DNA from: Erysipelotrichia bacterium
GTDB taxonomy: Bacteria; Bacillota_I; Bacilli_A; Erysipelotrichales; Erysipelotrichaceae
DNA length: 9,641 nucleotides
Direction: 5' to 3'
Assembly: GCA_009916335.1 (NCBI GenBank)
Contig: SAAR01000122.1
Coordinates: 1 to 9,641 of the forward strand
The position numbers and the translations under genes were made by a program. The notes under the pieces were generated by a model, which was not told where the DNA came from, ran no database searches, and saw nothing but the letters and a program-made list of their open reading frames with translations. Positions within the stretch are counted from its first letter, which is position 1, and each line of letters begins with the position of its first letter. Shown here in pieces: positions 1 to 6,331 of the stretch.

Positions 1-32
1 TAATTATTTTGTCTGTTTGATTGATGATATTA

Positions 33-512
33 TTATTTCACTTCTCCACACTTAATGTCGCCTTCTTCAAACTTCTTAACCATATCTTTTACATTAACTT
101 TTGTGATATCCTCTTTACTTTCAACAGCACCAAACATACCTAATTCATCTTTTTCAAAATCATAGTTACCAAAATCAATATCAAGAGAATACGATAGTTC
201 TTTTTTATCGGAAGAAAGTTCAAAACTTGTCTTTACCCCATCAATTTCTCCATACATACTTTTTACCCCTTCTTTAGCAGCTTCTACATCGGCATCACTA
301 ATCGCTTCTTTAGATGTTTGAATCCCCGTTACTTTAAAGCCTGTTAAAATTTTATCATTATCATACTTTAAATCGTATTGCAGTTTAGCTCCTTCCATAA
401 CGTCCGTTGTACAAGTAACTGAGTTTACCTTTTCACTCTTTTTTTTACTTCCATTTGAACACCCACTAATGACTAGTAGCGACACTAAAAATACTCCTAT
501 TAACTTTTTCAT
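33..512 (-). CDS. Small lipoprotein, DUF1307/YehR-like
   Basis: The start is set at 512, not at the upstream ATG at 545, because a CAGGAGGG ribosome binding site (516-524) sits just before it and the protein then opens with a textbook lipoprotein signal: MKK, a hydrophobic stretch (residues 4-16) and the lipobox ISGC with the lipidated Cys at residue 18. The mature part is a lysine-rich linker followed by about 130 residues alternating short beta-type segments, with one Cys near its start (VTCTTD) and one at its end (DIKCGE) that could form a disulfide. Length (159 aa) and pattern resemble the DUF1307/YehR lipoproteins of Gram-positive and enteric bacteria, whose function is not known to me. 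It would be anchored to the outer face of the membrane. It is a single-gene unit; I could not pick a convincing -35/-10 pair. The family call is moderate; the lipoprotein call is firm. Confidence 0.8.
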   Translation of the reverse strand: MKKLIGVFLVSLLVISGCSNGSKKKSEKVNSVTCTTDVMEGAKLQYDLKYDNDKILTGFKVTGIQTSKEAISDADVEAAKEGVKSMYGEIDGVKTSFELSSDKKELSYSLDIDFGNYDFEKDELGMFGAVESKEDITKVNVKDMVKKFEEGDIKCGEVK

Positions 513-528
513 TTTTCCCTCCTGCGTA

Positions 529-542
529 TACTTAAATAAGTA
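529..542. repeat. Short palindrome in lipoprotein gene leader
   Basis: TACTT, a 4-base spacer and AAGTA form a 5-bp inverted repeat just upstream of the ribosome binding site of the small lipoprotein gene. It could be a weak leader hairpin or an operator half-site pair. It is short and AT-rich, so chance is a real alternative. Confidence 0.25.
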
Positions 543-663
543 CACTTTTATATTACTATTGTATCAATAAAAGCCTATTTATTCTATATAATTTTATGAA
601 TTGTAGAAAATAAAGAGCAGAATACAAACAAAGAGAGATTCCTTTCCCTCGTTTTAGATAATC

Positions 664-692
664 AAAAAAGAGAATCAAATACGACTCTCTTT
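664..692 (-). terminator. Rho-independent terminator after prmC
   Basis: On the minus strand AAAGAGAGTC (683-692) pairs with GATTCTCTTT (667-676), 10 bp with one G-U, around a 6-base loop, and the 3' arm runs into TTTTTT (664-669). The 5' arm overlaps the prmC stop codon. It closes the rpmE-MATE-prfA-prmC transcript. Confidence 0.85.
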
Positions 693-1539
693 ATAAGTTA
701 TGATAGATAAAAAACATACGATTTTTTCCATTTAAATCTTTCACTGTTTCAAAACGATCATTAGGAAAATATTTCAAAGCTTCTTTTTCCATCGCTTCTT
801 TTTGATTATAACCCATTTCAAAGGCTAAGATTGCTTTATCTTTAAGCACTTTATGGGCATCTTCAAAAATCATGCGATAAAACTTCAATCCATCATTTCC
901 ACCAAATAAAGCAACATGTGGTTCATAATCGACAACACTTTTCTCCATTGTTTCATGTACTGGAATATAAGGTGGATTACTCACTAAAATATCAACCTTA
1001 ATCTGTTGATCAATAAAAGGTTTTAACATATCCCCTACGAAGAAAGTAACCTCTGCCTCTAATGCTTTGGCATTTTCCTGTGCCACTGCTACTGCTTTTT
1101 CACTAATATCACTTGCATAAACTTGTAGTTTATCTTCTTCTTTTTTCAAAGTGATGGCAATCGCCCCACTACCACTTCCTACATCAATGGCACATACTTC
1201 ATTTCCTTGGAAATATGCATCATACTCAGCTAAGACATTCGCTACAAGTTCTTCTGTTTCAGGGCGAGGAATCAGTACATCTTCATTGACCTTAAAACGA
1301 TAACCATAAAAATATTCATAACCTAAAATATGTTGTAATGGTTCTTGTTTCAATAAACGTTGCATTGCCTTATGAAAACGTTCTTCTAGTTCACTTGGCA
1401 TTTCATTATCATATTCATAATACAAGTTATGCGACTCCATCTCGCTTAATTCTAAAAGCAAGAATACAGCACTTTGTGCAACAATCCCTTCTTTTTCACA
1501 TTGTGCTTGTGCTTGTTTTAATACTTCTCTATACGTCAT
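691..1539 (-). CDS. prmC: Release factor glutamine N5-methyltransferase PrmC (HemK)
   Basis: Uses SAM to methylate the glutamine of the GGQ motif in peptide chain release factors, which raises termination efficiency; cytosolic. The 282-residue protein has the family layout: an N-terminal helical domain (about 1-85) that recognises the release factor, then PRPETEELV (91-99), the SAM-binding glycine loop DVGSGSGAIAI (119-129), an acidic residue in YASDIS, and the catalytic NPPYIP motif (188-193) that holds the glutamine side chain. Its length is normal. Its ATG overlaps the TAA of prfA by one base (TAATG), so the two are translationally coupled and the enzyme is made with its substrate RF1. A hairpin and U-tract follow directly. 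Nothing is missing; this is a confident call. Confidence 0.97.
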   Translation of the reverse strand: MTYREVLKQAQAQCEKEGIVAQSAVFLLLELSEMESHNLYYEYDNEMPSELEERFHKAMQRLLKQEPLQHILGYEYFYGYRFKVNEDVLIPRPETEELVANVLAEYDAYFQGNEVCAIDVGSGSGAIAITLKKEEDKLQVYASDISEKAVAVAQENAKALEAEVTFFVGDMLKPFIDQQIKVDILVSNPPYIPVHETMEKSVVDYEPHVALFGGNDGLKFYRMIFEDAHKVLKDKAILAFEMGYNQKEAMEKEALKYFPNDRFETVKDLNGKNRMFFIYHNL

Positions 1540-2612
1540 TATGCGTTTCCTGCAATTTTATCTTTTTGATCTTGTTCAAGCAAGGCAGCAATAATATCAT
1601 CTAATTTTCCTTCCATGATACGATCTAATTGTTGCAACGTTAACCCAATACGATGATCTGTTACACGATTTTGTGGATAGTTATAAGTTCTAATCTTTTC
1701 ACTACGATCGCCACTTCCTAATTTACTTTTTCTTTCTGCATTCTTTTCTGCTTCTCCTTTTTGTTTCATTTCTGAATACACCTTTGCACGAATATGCATT
1801 AAAGCTGTCGCTCTATTTTCATGCTGAGAACGCCCATCTTGACATTTCACACTAATCCCTGTTGGAATATGCGTAACACGCACTGCTGAATCCGTCTTAT
1901 TAACGTGCTGTCCTCCTGCTCCACTCGCTCTCATTGTATCAATTTCTAAATCATTTGGATTAATTTCAAAATCTTCTTCATCAATTTCAGGATCCACTAA
2001 CACCGTCGCCGTTGATGTATGAATACGTCCTTGTGATTCTGTCTTTGGTACACGCTGTACACGATGACTGCCACTTTCAAACTTCAATTTCCCATAAGCA
2101 CCATCACCTTTTACAATAAAGGAAATCAAACTGTATCCACCAGCTTCATTGACCTGTGCATCAATCATCTCTGTTTTATAACCACTCGCCTCTGCCCAAC
2201 GTGTGTACATACGATACAAATCACCAGCAAAGATATTTCCTTCATCGCCACCAGCAGCTCCACGAATTTCTACAATCGCATTATTCATATCCGCAGGATC
2301 CTTTGGAATTAATAAAATTTCTAACTTATCTAACATTTCCTGTTTTTTAGGCTCCAATTCTTCTAACTCCATTTTCGCCATTTCTTTTACTTCTTGATCG
2401 CTTTCTTTCAACAACTCTTGTGCATCTTCAATACCAGCTACAATTTTTTTATATTCCTCATATGCCTCAACTACCGCTACTAATGATGCTTGTTCTTTTC
2501 CAAGTTTTGCCATCTGTTTACGATCGCCTAATACATCTGGAGACATCATCAACTCGCTTAACTCTTGATAGCGAGCTTCCATCTTCTCAAGTCTTTCCAC
2601 CATTACACTCAT
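1539..2612 (-). CDS. prfA: Peptide chain release factor 1 (RF1)
   Basis: Reads UAA and UAG stop codons on the ribosome and triggers peptide release. The 357-residue protein has the class I release-factor layout: an N-terminal coiled helical domain (about 1-105), the IRGAAGGDEG segment (116-125), the stop-codon recognition tripeptide PKT (189-191, matching the PxT of RF1 rather than the SPF of RF2), followed by ESQGRIHTS, and the catalytic loop GAGGQHVNKTDSAVR with GGQ at 233-235. Gln235 is the PrmC target. Start at 2612 follows GGAGG (2623-2627) with a 10-base spacer; an in-frame ATG three codons in is an alternative. The gap to the exporter stop is 16 bases and contains the ribosome binding site. 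The gene overlaps prmC by one base. Confidence 0.98.
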   Translation of the reverse strand: MSVMVERLEKMEARYQELSELMMSPDVLGDRKQMAKLGKEQASLVAVVEAYEEYKKIVAGIEDAQELLKESDQEVKEMAKMELEELEPKKQEMLDKLEILLIPKDPADMNNAIVEIRGAAGGDEGNIFAGDLYRMYTRWAEASGYKTEMIDAQVNEAGGYSLISFIVKGDGAYGKLKFESGSHRVQRVPKTESQGRIHTSTATVLVDPEIDEEDFEINPNDLEIDTMRASGAGGQHVNKTDSAVRVTHIPTGISVKCQDGRSQHENRATALMHIRAKVYSEMKQKGEAEKNAERKSKLGSGDRSEKIRTYNYPQNRVTDHRIGLTLQQLDRIMEGKLDDIIAALLEQDQKDKIAGNA

Positions 2613-2628
2613 ATATTTATTACCTCCA

Positions 2629-4002
2629 TCAATTTACTAATTTTGTTAAATTATTCGCCCATTTTCCTTGTTTAAATAATCGCATTCCTATTATAACACG
2701 AACTAAGGCTTCTATTTGAACAATTAGAAAAACAATTGCAATTTCTTTCACATCAAATACGCTCACGCATAAAAAAGCCAAGGGTATACCAATTGCCCAT
2801 GTAATTCCTGAATCTAAAATCATCAATATCTTACTTTCTCCACCTGCTCGCATACTAGCAAACACTAATGTATTGAATAGCCGCAATGATATTTTAAGGG
2901 CAAATGCCTGTACAATCCAAATCGCACTTAATACAACATTCATTTTTGTTAATTGAAACAGTCCTACTAGCCAATTTGCACTAACAACGATAAGCAAGGA
3001 CAAGAACACACTTAATACAATCCCAATCCCTACAAAGTAATTTCCTTGTTTTAATGCTTCCTCTTTTTTACCACTACCTAATGTGGTGCCTAAAATAATC
3101 GTTGTCGCATCACTTAGTCCCCACACAAGAAAATAGAACATTTCCGAAATCTTATTACCGACAAAATAAGCGTCCATCGAATCTTTACCTAAAATACCAA
3201 ACGCTTTTACAAACAAAGTATTCCCAAAGGAAAAAAGTAATTCATTAAATACTAAAGGATAGGTTTTCTTTAAAATCGGTAACACAAAATCTTTTTGTAG
3301 TGTAAACATTTCTTTTATACTACCGACAAACACTTCTTTTTGATAATAACTATACAGCAAATAAAAGAGCATCGTCAGTGTTTGTGCAATCAATGTCCCA
3401 TAAGCAGCACCAACAACACCTAGTTTTACAAAGCCAAAAGCACCAAAAATAAATAGATAATTCAATATTAAATTGCATGCCATTGTAAAACAACTCATTA
3501 AAAAAGGTATGAGTGCTTTGTGAATACCACGATACATATAAGCAAAACTATAAGAGAGCGAGGCAGGAATAAACGATAGGCAAACAATCCTTAAATATTC
3601 ATTCCCATATTGAATAATAAAAGGGTCATTGACATAAAAGGCTAAAATAACTTTTCCTAAACATAAGGATAGCACTAGCCAAAACAATGCATTTAACGCC
3701 ATTAATATTAGTTTTAAACCAAAACAACGTTTTAATTTATCATATTCCTTTGCTCCATAAAACTGTGAAGCAAACATTCCTGTTCCACAATTAATCCCAT
3801 AAGAAATGGTACTCATCATCATATCAATTTGAGCTGCTGTTCCAACACTACTCACATGACCAATCCACGATACCATTAAACTATCCACAATCCCACAAGC
3901 ACTTTGTAAAAGTTGTTGTAAAGCACCAGGAATACCGATACTAGCCACTTTCTTATAAAATGAATAACTTCCCCCAAAATATTTCATACAAAACTGATTC
4001 AT
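2629..4002 (-). CDS. MATE-family efflux transporter
   Basis: A 457-residue polytopic membrane protein with about 12 hydrophobic segments in two similar halves, as expected for MATE (multidrug and toxic compound extrusion) exporters driven by Na+ or H+. The N-terminal half shows family landmarks: IPGALQQLLQSACGIVDSLMV, in which the conserved Pro and the Asp lie in the first helix, and ASQFYGAKEYDKLKRCFG, the loop after helix two. The C-terminal half repeats the fold (NELLFSFGNTLFVKAFG, then TTLGSGKKEEALKQGN). The substrate cannot be read from sequence. A GGTGGAG ribosome binding site (4011-4017) precedes the start. It lies between rpmE and prfA, 16 bases before prfA, so it is probably cotranscribed with the release factor genes. 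A terminator 28 bases upstream of its start leaves little room for its own promoter. Family call firm, role unknown. Confidence 0.93.
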   Translation of the reverse strand: MNQFCMKYFGGSYSFYKKVASIGIPGALQQLLQSACGIVDSLMVSWIGHVSSVGTAAQIDMMMSTISYGINCGTGMFASQFYGAKEYDKLKRCFGLKLILMALNALFWLVLSLCLGKVILAFYVNDPFIIQYGNEYLRIVCLSFIPASLSYSFAYMYRGIHKALIPFLMSCFTMACNLILNYLFIFGAFGFVKLGVVGAAYGTLIAQTLTMLFYLLYSYYQKEVFVGSIKEMFTLQKDFVLPILKKTYPLVFNELLFSFGNTLFVKAFGILGKDSMDAYFVGNKISEMFYFLVWGLSDATTIILGTTLGSGKKEEALKQGNYFVGIGIVLSVFLSLLIVVSANWLVGLFQLTKMNVVLSAIWIVQAFALKISLRLFNTLVFASMRAGGESKILMILDSGITWAIGIPLAFLCVSVFDVKEIAIVFLIVQIEALVRVIIGMRLFKQGKWANNLTKLVN

Positions 4003-4030
4003 ATATAATTCTCCACCAATTCATGTTTCA

Positions 4031-4060
4031 AATAAAAATGAAGTGAACATATCACTCCAT
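4031..4060 (-). terminator. Terminator or partial terminator after rpmE
   Basis: On the minus strand ATGGAGTGA (4052-4060) pairs with TCACTTCAT (4038-4046), 9 bp with one G-U, around a 5-base loop and followed by a T-rich run (4031-4037, TTTTATT). It begins 11 bases past the rpmE stop. It ends only 28 bases before the MATE start, so it probably attenuates readthrough from the strongly expressed rpmE into the exporter and release factor genes. Confidence 0.8.
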
Positions 4061-4071
4061 CTTTATTCTGT

Positions 4072-4278
4072 TTATTTAATTCCGTATTTTTTGTTGAATT
4101 TTTCAACTCTACCCTGAGCAGCTGCGAAACGTTGTCTACCAGTATAGAATGGATGACAGTTTGAACAAGTATCTACTTTTAATTCTTTAGCAGTTGATCC
4201 TGTTTCAAATTCATTTCCACAAGTTGAACATTTAACAACGATTTTGTTGTATGTTGGGTGAATTCCTTTTTTTGCCAT
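4072..4278 (-). CDS. rpmE: 50S ribosomal protein bL31 (zinc-binding form)
   Basis: Structural protein of the large ribosomal subunit that helps bridge the two subunits. The 68-residue sequence is full length and has the zinc-carrying (C+) pattern: CSTC (Cys17, Cys20) and CSNC (Cys38, Cys41), then the family signature [10 protein letters not shown] (42-51) and a basic tail. Zinc-poor cells commonly swap this form for a cysteine-free paralogue; none is in this window. The start at 4278 follows AAGGAG (4289-4294). A strong promoter lies about 60 bases upstream. It heads the cluster with the MATE exporter, prfA and prmC; rpmE next to prfA is common in Bacillota, often with tdk in between, where the exporter stands here. 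Confidence 0.97.
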   Translation of the reverse strand: MAKKGIHPTYNKIVVKCSTCGNEFETGSTAKELKVDTCSNCHPFYTGRQRFAAAQGRVEKFNKKYGIK

Positions 4279-4335
4279 AATATTTAATCTCCTTCCGCCT
4301 TAAACACTTTGCGTATTTAAAGTAAGTGCTTATTT

Positions 4336-4364
4336 ATTATAAAGGATAGTTATTTTTAATTCAA
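4336..4364 (-). promoter_or_regulatory. Promoter of rpmE cluster
   Basis: On the minus strand TTGAAT (4359-4364), a 17-base spacer and a perfect TATAAT (4336-4341) form a strong sigma-A type promoter. Transcription would begin near 4329, giving a leader of about 50 bases before the rpmE ATG. It lies about 80 bases beyond the inferred transposon end, so the insertion left it intact. Confidence 0.85.
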
Positions 4365-4445
4365 TACTTTTTTCATTTATTTCAATAAATTTATAGAACG
4401 TATTGGCTCACCTCTTTCATGTGTATATAAAAGCCATGATCCCCT

Positions 4446-4537
4446 GTGAACTACACACGAAGCTAAAGCTTCCATGCTTCTTGTTTCGACCTCTACTGTG
4501 TTTTTTAACCGAAAGGTTATTCATCCATCTTACACAG
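4446..4537 (-). ncRNA. Candidate omega-RNA (TnpB guide RNA) at transposon right end
   Basis: IS605-type TnpB nucleases use an RNA from the 3' end of tnpB and the right end of the element, with a guide copied from the adjoining flank. Here the 90 bases spanning the tnpB stop are rich in nested structure on the minus strand. CTGTGT (4532-4537) pairs with ACACAG (4496-4501), enclosing TAACC-TTTC-GGTTA (4506-4519), and a second hairpin GAAGC-TTTA-GCTTC (4459-4472) lies near the end. The scaffold would end near GTAGTTCAC (4446-4454); the predicted guide is then the flank from 4445 downward, beginning AGGGGATCATGGCTTT. The 5' end cannot be seen and may lie well inside tnpB. Structure is visible; the role is inferred from the family. 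Confidence 0.6.
4459..4472 (-). repeat. Right-end subterminal hairpin of the IS element
   Basis: Minus strand GAAGC-TTTA-GCTTC: a perfect 5-bp stem with a 4-base loop, preceded by AAGCATG. The loop and stem pattern match the inner part of the left-end hairpin (GAACC-TTTA-GGTTC), which suggests TnpA recognises both the same way. It also forms the last stem of the candidate omega-RNA. Confidence 0.7.
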
Positions 4538-5684
4538 AGTCCACAAGCGTATAAGTTTGGCTAGTTCCTAACCTACTATAACAAGGATTTAGGCTACTTC
4601 TAGTAGTCTTACGTCCTTCTTTTTTGATATTGAGTGCTGCGTTGTAATCTCTATCTATGATAAGACCGCAACCACACTTATAAGTCCTTGTCTGCAACTC
4701 TAATTTCTGTTTATTGCCACAACAACTACATAACTGACTACTTGGATACCATTTATCTACCTTAATGAAGTATTTACCTCTGTCATTTAGTTTGTATTCC
4801 AATAAGTTTAAGAATAATCCATATCCGTTATCTAATGTTGCCTTACCATTTCCAAAGCCTTTATTAGATATATTTTTCATATCTAATGTTTCTACACAAA
4901 CAACATCTACTTCGTTGGCTATCCTTGTAGACTCTTTATGTAGAAAATCTAATCTCTGGTTTGCTGTATGTTTTTGTAACTTTGCTACCTTTATTCTTGC
5001 CTTATTACGATTATTAGAGTCTTTCTCTTTGCGAGATAACTGTCTTTGCAATTTGGCAAGTTTCTTTTGTGACTTACGATAACACTTTGGACTACCACAA
5101 ACCTTACCATTACTATCCGTATATAGTCCATCTGACTTATAATCTAAACCCAAAACGGTATCTTTTACCTTTGTTTTAGTCATTGTTTTCTCATTCTCAT
5201 AAAGAACTGAAGCATAAAACTTACCATCATTATCCTGCGATACTGTCACCGATTTAAGTACCCAATCTGTATTAGGACTTCTATGTATTTTTGCTTTTAC
5301 AATACCAATTTTAGGTAGTTTAATACGATGATCCATAATCACTATATTTCCATTTACATGGTTTGTCGTATACGTTCTTCTGCTACGTTTTGATGATTTA
5401 TACTTAGGAAAACCTATTTTCTTATCTCGAAAGAAATTTTTATATGCTGTTTGCAAATGCAACTGAACATTTGCAAGAGTCAAACTATCTACTTCTTTCA
5501 GATATGGATATTCCTTTTTATACTGAGCAGGAGTCGTAGATAACTTTTTCTTTGTCTGCTTGTAATGGTTAATCTTGTCTTCAAGCATTAAGTTCCATAT
5601 CTTACGACAACAACCAAATGTCTTAGCAAACATTTCTTGTTGACTAACTGTTGGATACAATCTATATTTGATTGCTTTGTTCAT
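4530..5684 (-). CDS. tnpB: TnpB, RuvC-type RNA-guided endonuclease of the IS element
   Basis: Transposon nuclease ancestral to Cas12; it cuts DNA matching the guide of its omega-RNA next to a short motif and helps the element persist after excision. The 384 residues are full length. The N-terminal domain opens MNKAIKYRLYPT and contains FPKYKSSKRSRRTY (92-105). The split RuvC nuclease retains all three acidic positions: Asp181 in VLGLDYKSDG, Glu265 in VVCVETLDMKNIS, and the Asp in DRDYNAALNI (344-353, most likely Asp346). The zinc ribbon between the last two has Cys319, Cys322, Cys337 and Cys339; the CxC second half is a known variant. The start follows AGGAGG with a 7-base spacer; that site overlaps the tnpA TAG, 11 bases upstream, so translation is coupled. 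Its 3' end overlaps the omega-RNA candidate. Confidence 0.95.
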   Translation of the reverse strand: MNKAIKYRLYPTVSQQEMFAKTFGCCRKIWNLMLEDKINHYKQTKKKLSTTPAQYKKEYPYLKEVDSLTLANVQLHLQTAYKNFFRDKKIGFPKYKSSKRSRRTYTTNHVNGNIVIMDHRIKLPKIGIVKAKIHRSPNTDWVLKSVTVSQDNDGKFYASVLYENEKTMTKTKVKDTVLGLDYKSDGLYTDSNGKVCGSPKCYRKSQKKLAKLQRQLSRKEKDSNNRNKARIKVAKLQKHTANQRLDFLHKESTRIANEVDVVCVETLDMKNISNKGFGNGKATLDNGYGLFLNLLEYKLNDRGKYFIKVDKWYPSSQLCSCCGNKQKLELQTRTYKCGCGLIIDRDYNAALNIKKEGRKTTRSSLNPCYSRLGTSQTYTLVDSV

Positions 5685-5695
5685 ATCCTCACCTC

Positions 5696-6100
5696 CTAGC
5701 CTTGATTTTCTATATATTCTTTAAGTGTTTTCTCGCTAACGTTACCAACTGAACCAATAAAGTACCCATCTGTCCAAAATGTTTTCTCTTTCCAAAAGTG
5801 TTTCGATAAGTAATTAGAATGCTTCTCCCATATAGGATAGGAAATGTAACCTTTCATTGTTCTTACAAAATTTGATAAGTTTATATTAGGTCTTGTTTCT
5901 ATCATATAATGTATATGGTCTTTATCTACTTCCATATATTTAATATTTACTCTATGTTTGCGACCTATTTCAGTAGATAATCTTTTCACATCATCTGCTA
6001 CATACTGACTAACTAACAACTTCTTTCTGTATTTGCATACAAATATAAGATGGTATTGTAATAAGTATTTATTATGACTTGCTGACTTCCACTCACTCAT
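5696..6100 (-). CDS. tnpA: IS200/IS605-family transposase TnpA (Y1, HUH)
   Basis: Single-strand DNA transposase that acts as a dimer, nicks at subterminal hairpins and forms a covalent 5'-phosphotyrosine. The 134-residue protein is at the family's normal length and keeps every catalytic feature: the HUH motif HIH (His62 and His64) in DKDHIHYMIE, and the nucleophile Tyr129 with metal-binding Gln133 in the C-terminal helix (KEYIENQG). The N-terminal HLIFVCKYRKKLL (17-29) and FWTDGYFIGSVG (108-119) are also family hallmarks. The start at 6100 has AGGAGG (6110-6115) 9 bases upstream. It is followed after 11 bases by tnpB. No frameshift or missing residue, so probably functional. Confidence 0.96.
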   Translation of the reverse strand: MSEWKSASHNKYLLQYHLIFVCKYRKKLLVSQYVADDVKRLSTEIGRKHRVNIKYMEVDKDHIHYMIETRPNINLSNFVRTMKGYISYPIWEKHSNYLSKHFWKEKTFWTDGYFIGSVGNVSEKTLKEYIENQG

Positions 6101-6139
6101 AGAGTTATACCTCCTATGAGTATAAAATAATCTAGCCTT

Positions 6140-6170
6140 ATTATATCACAACCTAAGGTTTATGTGCCAA
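6140..6170 (-). promoter_or_regulatory. Promoter of tnpA, overlapping the left-end hairpin
   Basis: Minus strand shows an extended -10, TG-A-TATAAT (6140-6148). The best -35 candidate, TTGGCA (6165-6170), is 19 bases upstream and lies in the foot of the left-end hairpin. The spacer is long, but an extended -10 tolerates that. If right, TnpA binding or hairpin formation would compete with its own transcription. Confidence 0.55.
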
Positions 6171-6210
6171 TTCATCCCACGAACCTAAAGGTTCTGGGAG
6201 TTCTTGGCAC
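6164..6210 (-). repeat. Left-end subterminal hairpin of the IS element
   Basis: A 47-base imperfect palindrome: outer stem GTGCCAA/TTGGCAC (6164-6170 with 6204-6210), a 5x5 internal loop, CCCA/TGGG (6176-6179 with 6195-6198) with one bulged base at 6180, then an inner stem GAACC/GGTTC around a 4-base loop (6181-6194). On the minus strand it is preceded by AAGCATA. This is the expected TnpA recognition structure of an IS605 left end. Confidence 0.8.
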
Positions 6211-6293
6211 TATGCTTTAAAAAATCTATCCTTTTTATAATGAGCAGATCATTACACCTTGATTCATTTCTTCATCATAAGCATCGTAAATAA

Positions 6294-6302
6294 TGCTATA
6301 AT
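6294..6302 (+). promoter_or_regulatory. Extended -10 promoter of the DUF885 lipoprotein gene
   Basis: TG-C-TATAAT is a perfect extended -10 about 30 bases before the start codon. No good -35 stands at the usual distance (TTCATC at 6271 is weak and 20 bases away). The transposon ends about 80 bases upstream, so any upstream activator site may have been displaced. Confidence 0.6.
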
Positions 6303-6331
6303 AAATGAAAAGAAAGAAACTGGAGGGAATT

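Larger units (their letters stand above)
4446..6216 (-). mobile_element. IS200/IS605-family insertion sequence, tnpA + tnpB
   Basis: A complete element of about 1.77 kb with tnpA then tnpB on the same strand, bounded by subterminal hairpins instead of terminal inverted repeats, and without obvious target duplications, as expected for this family, which moves as single-stranded DNA. Both hairpins are preceded by the same short motif, AAGCATA at the left (6211-6217) and AAGCATG at the right (4473-4479), likely the guide sequences that pair with the cleavage sites. The left end is preceded by a T-run ending in TTTAA (6217-6221), a plausible target and TnpB-adjacent motif; the right end probably closes at GTAGTTCAC (4446). 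The outer boundaries are inferred to within a few bases. Both genes look intact, so the element may be active. Confidence 0.85.

Noticed and set aside
600..660. Possible second terminator or regulatory hairpin between the small lipoprotein gene and prmC
   Set aside because: The GAG/CTC pairings are short and interrupted; the real terminator at 664-692 explains the region better.
1338..1604. Plus-strand open frame across prmC and the prfA end
   Set aside because: It lies opposite two well-supported genes, has no ribosome binding site and looks like no protein family. The other plus-strand frames at 2064-2719 and 4765-5082 were rejected for the same reason.
4374..4445. Terminator between the transposon and rpmE
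   Set aside because: Only an AT-only palindrome and a 4-bp GGCT/AGCC pair with a long loop are present; neither makes a credible terminator.
4446..6216. CRISPR or Cas12 locus, suggested by the RuvC nuclease
   Set aside because: No direct-repeat array is present and the nuclease is TnpB-sized, paired with tnpA inside an IS element.
6238..6254. TAATGA/TCATTA inverted repeat upstream of the DUF885 gene
   Set aside because: Six AT-rich base pairs with no link to a promoter element; not distinguishable from chance.
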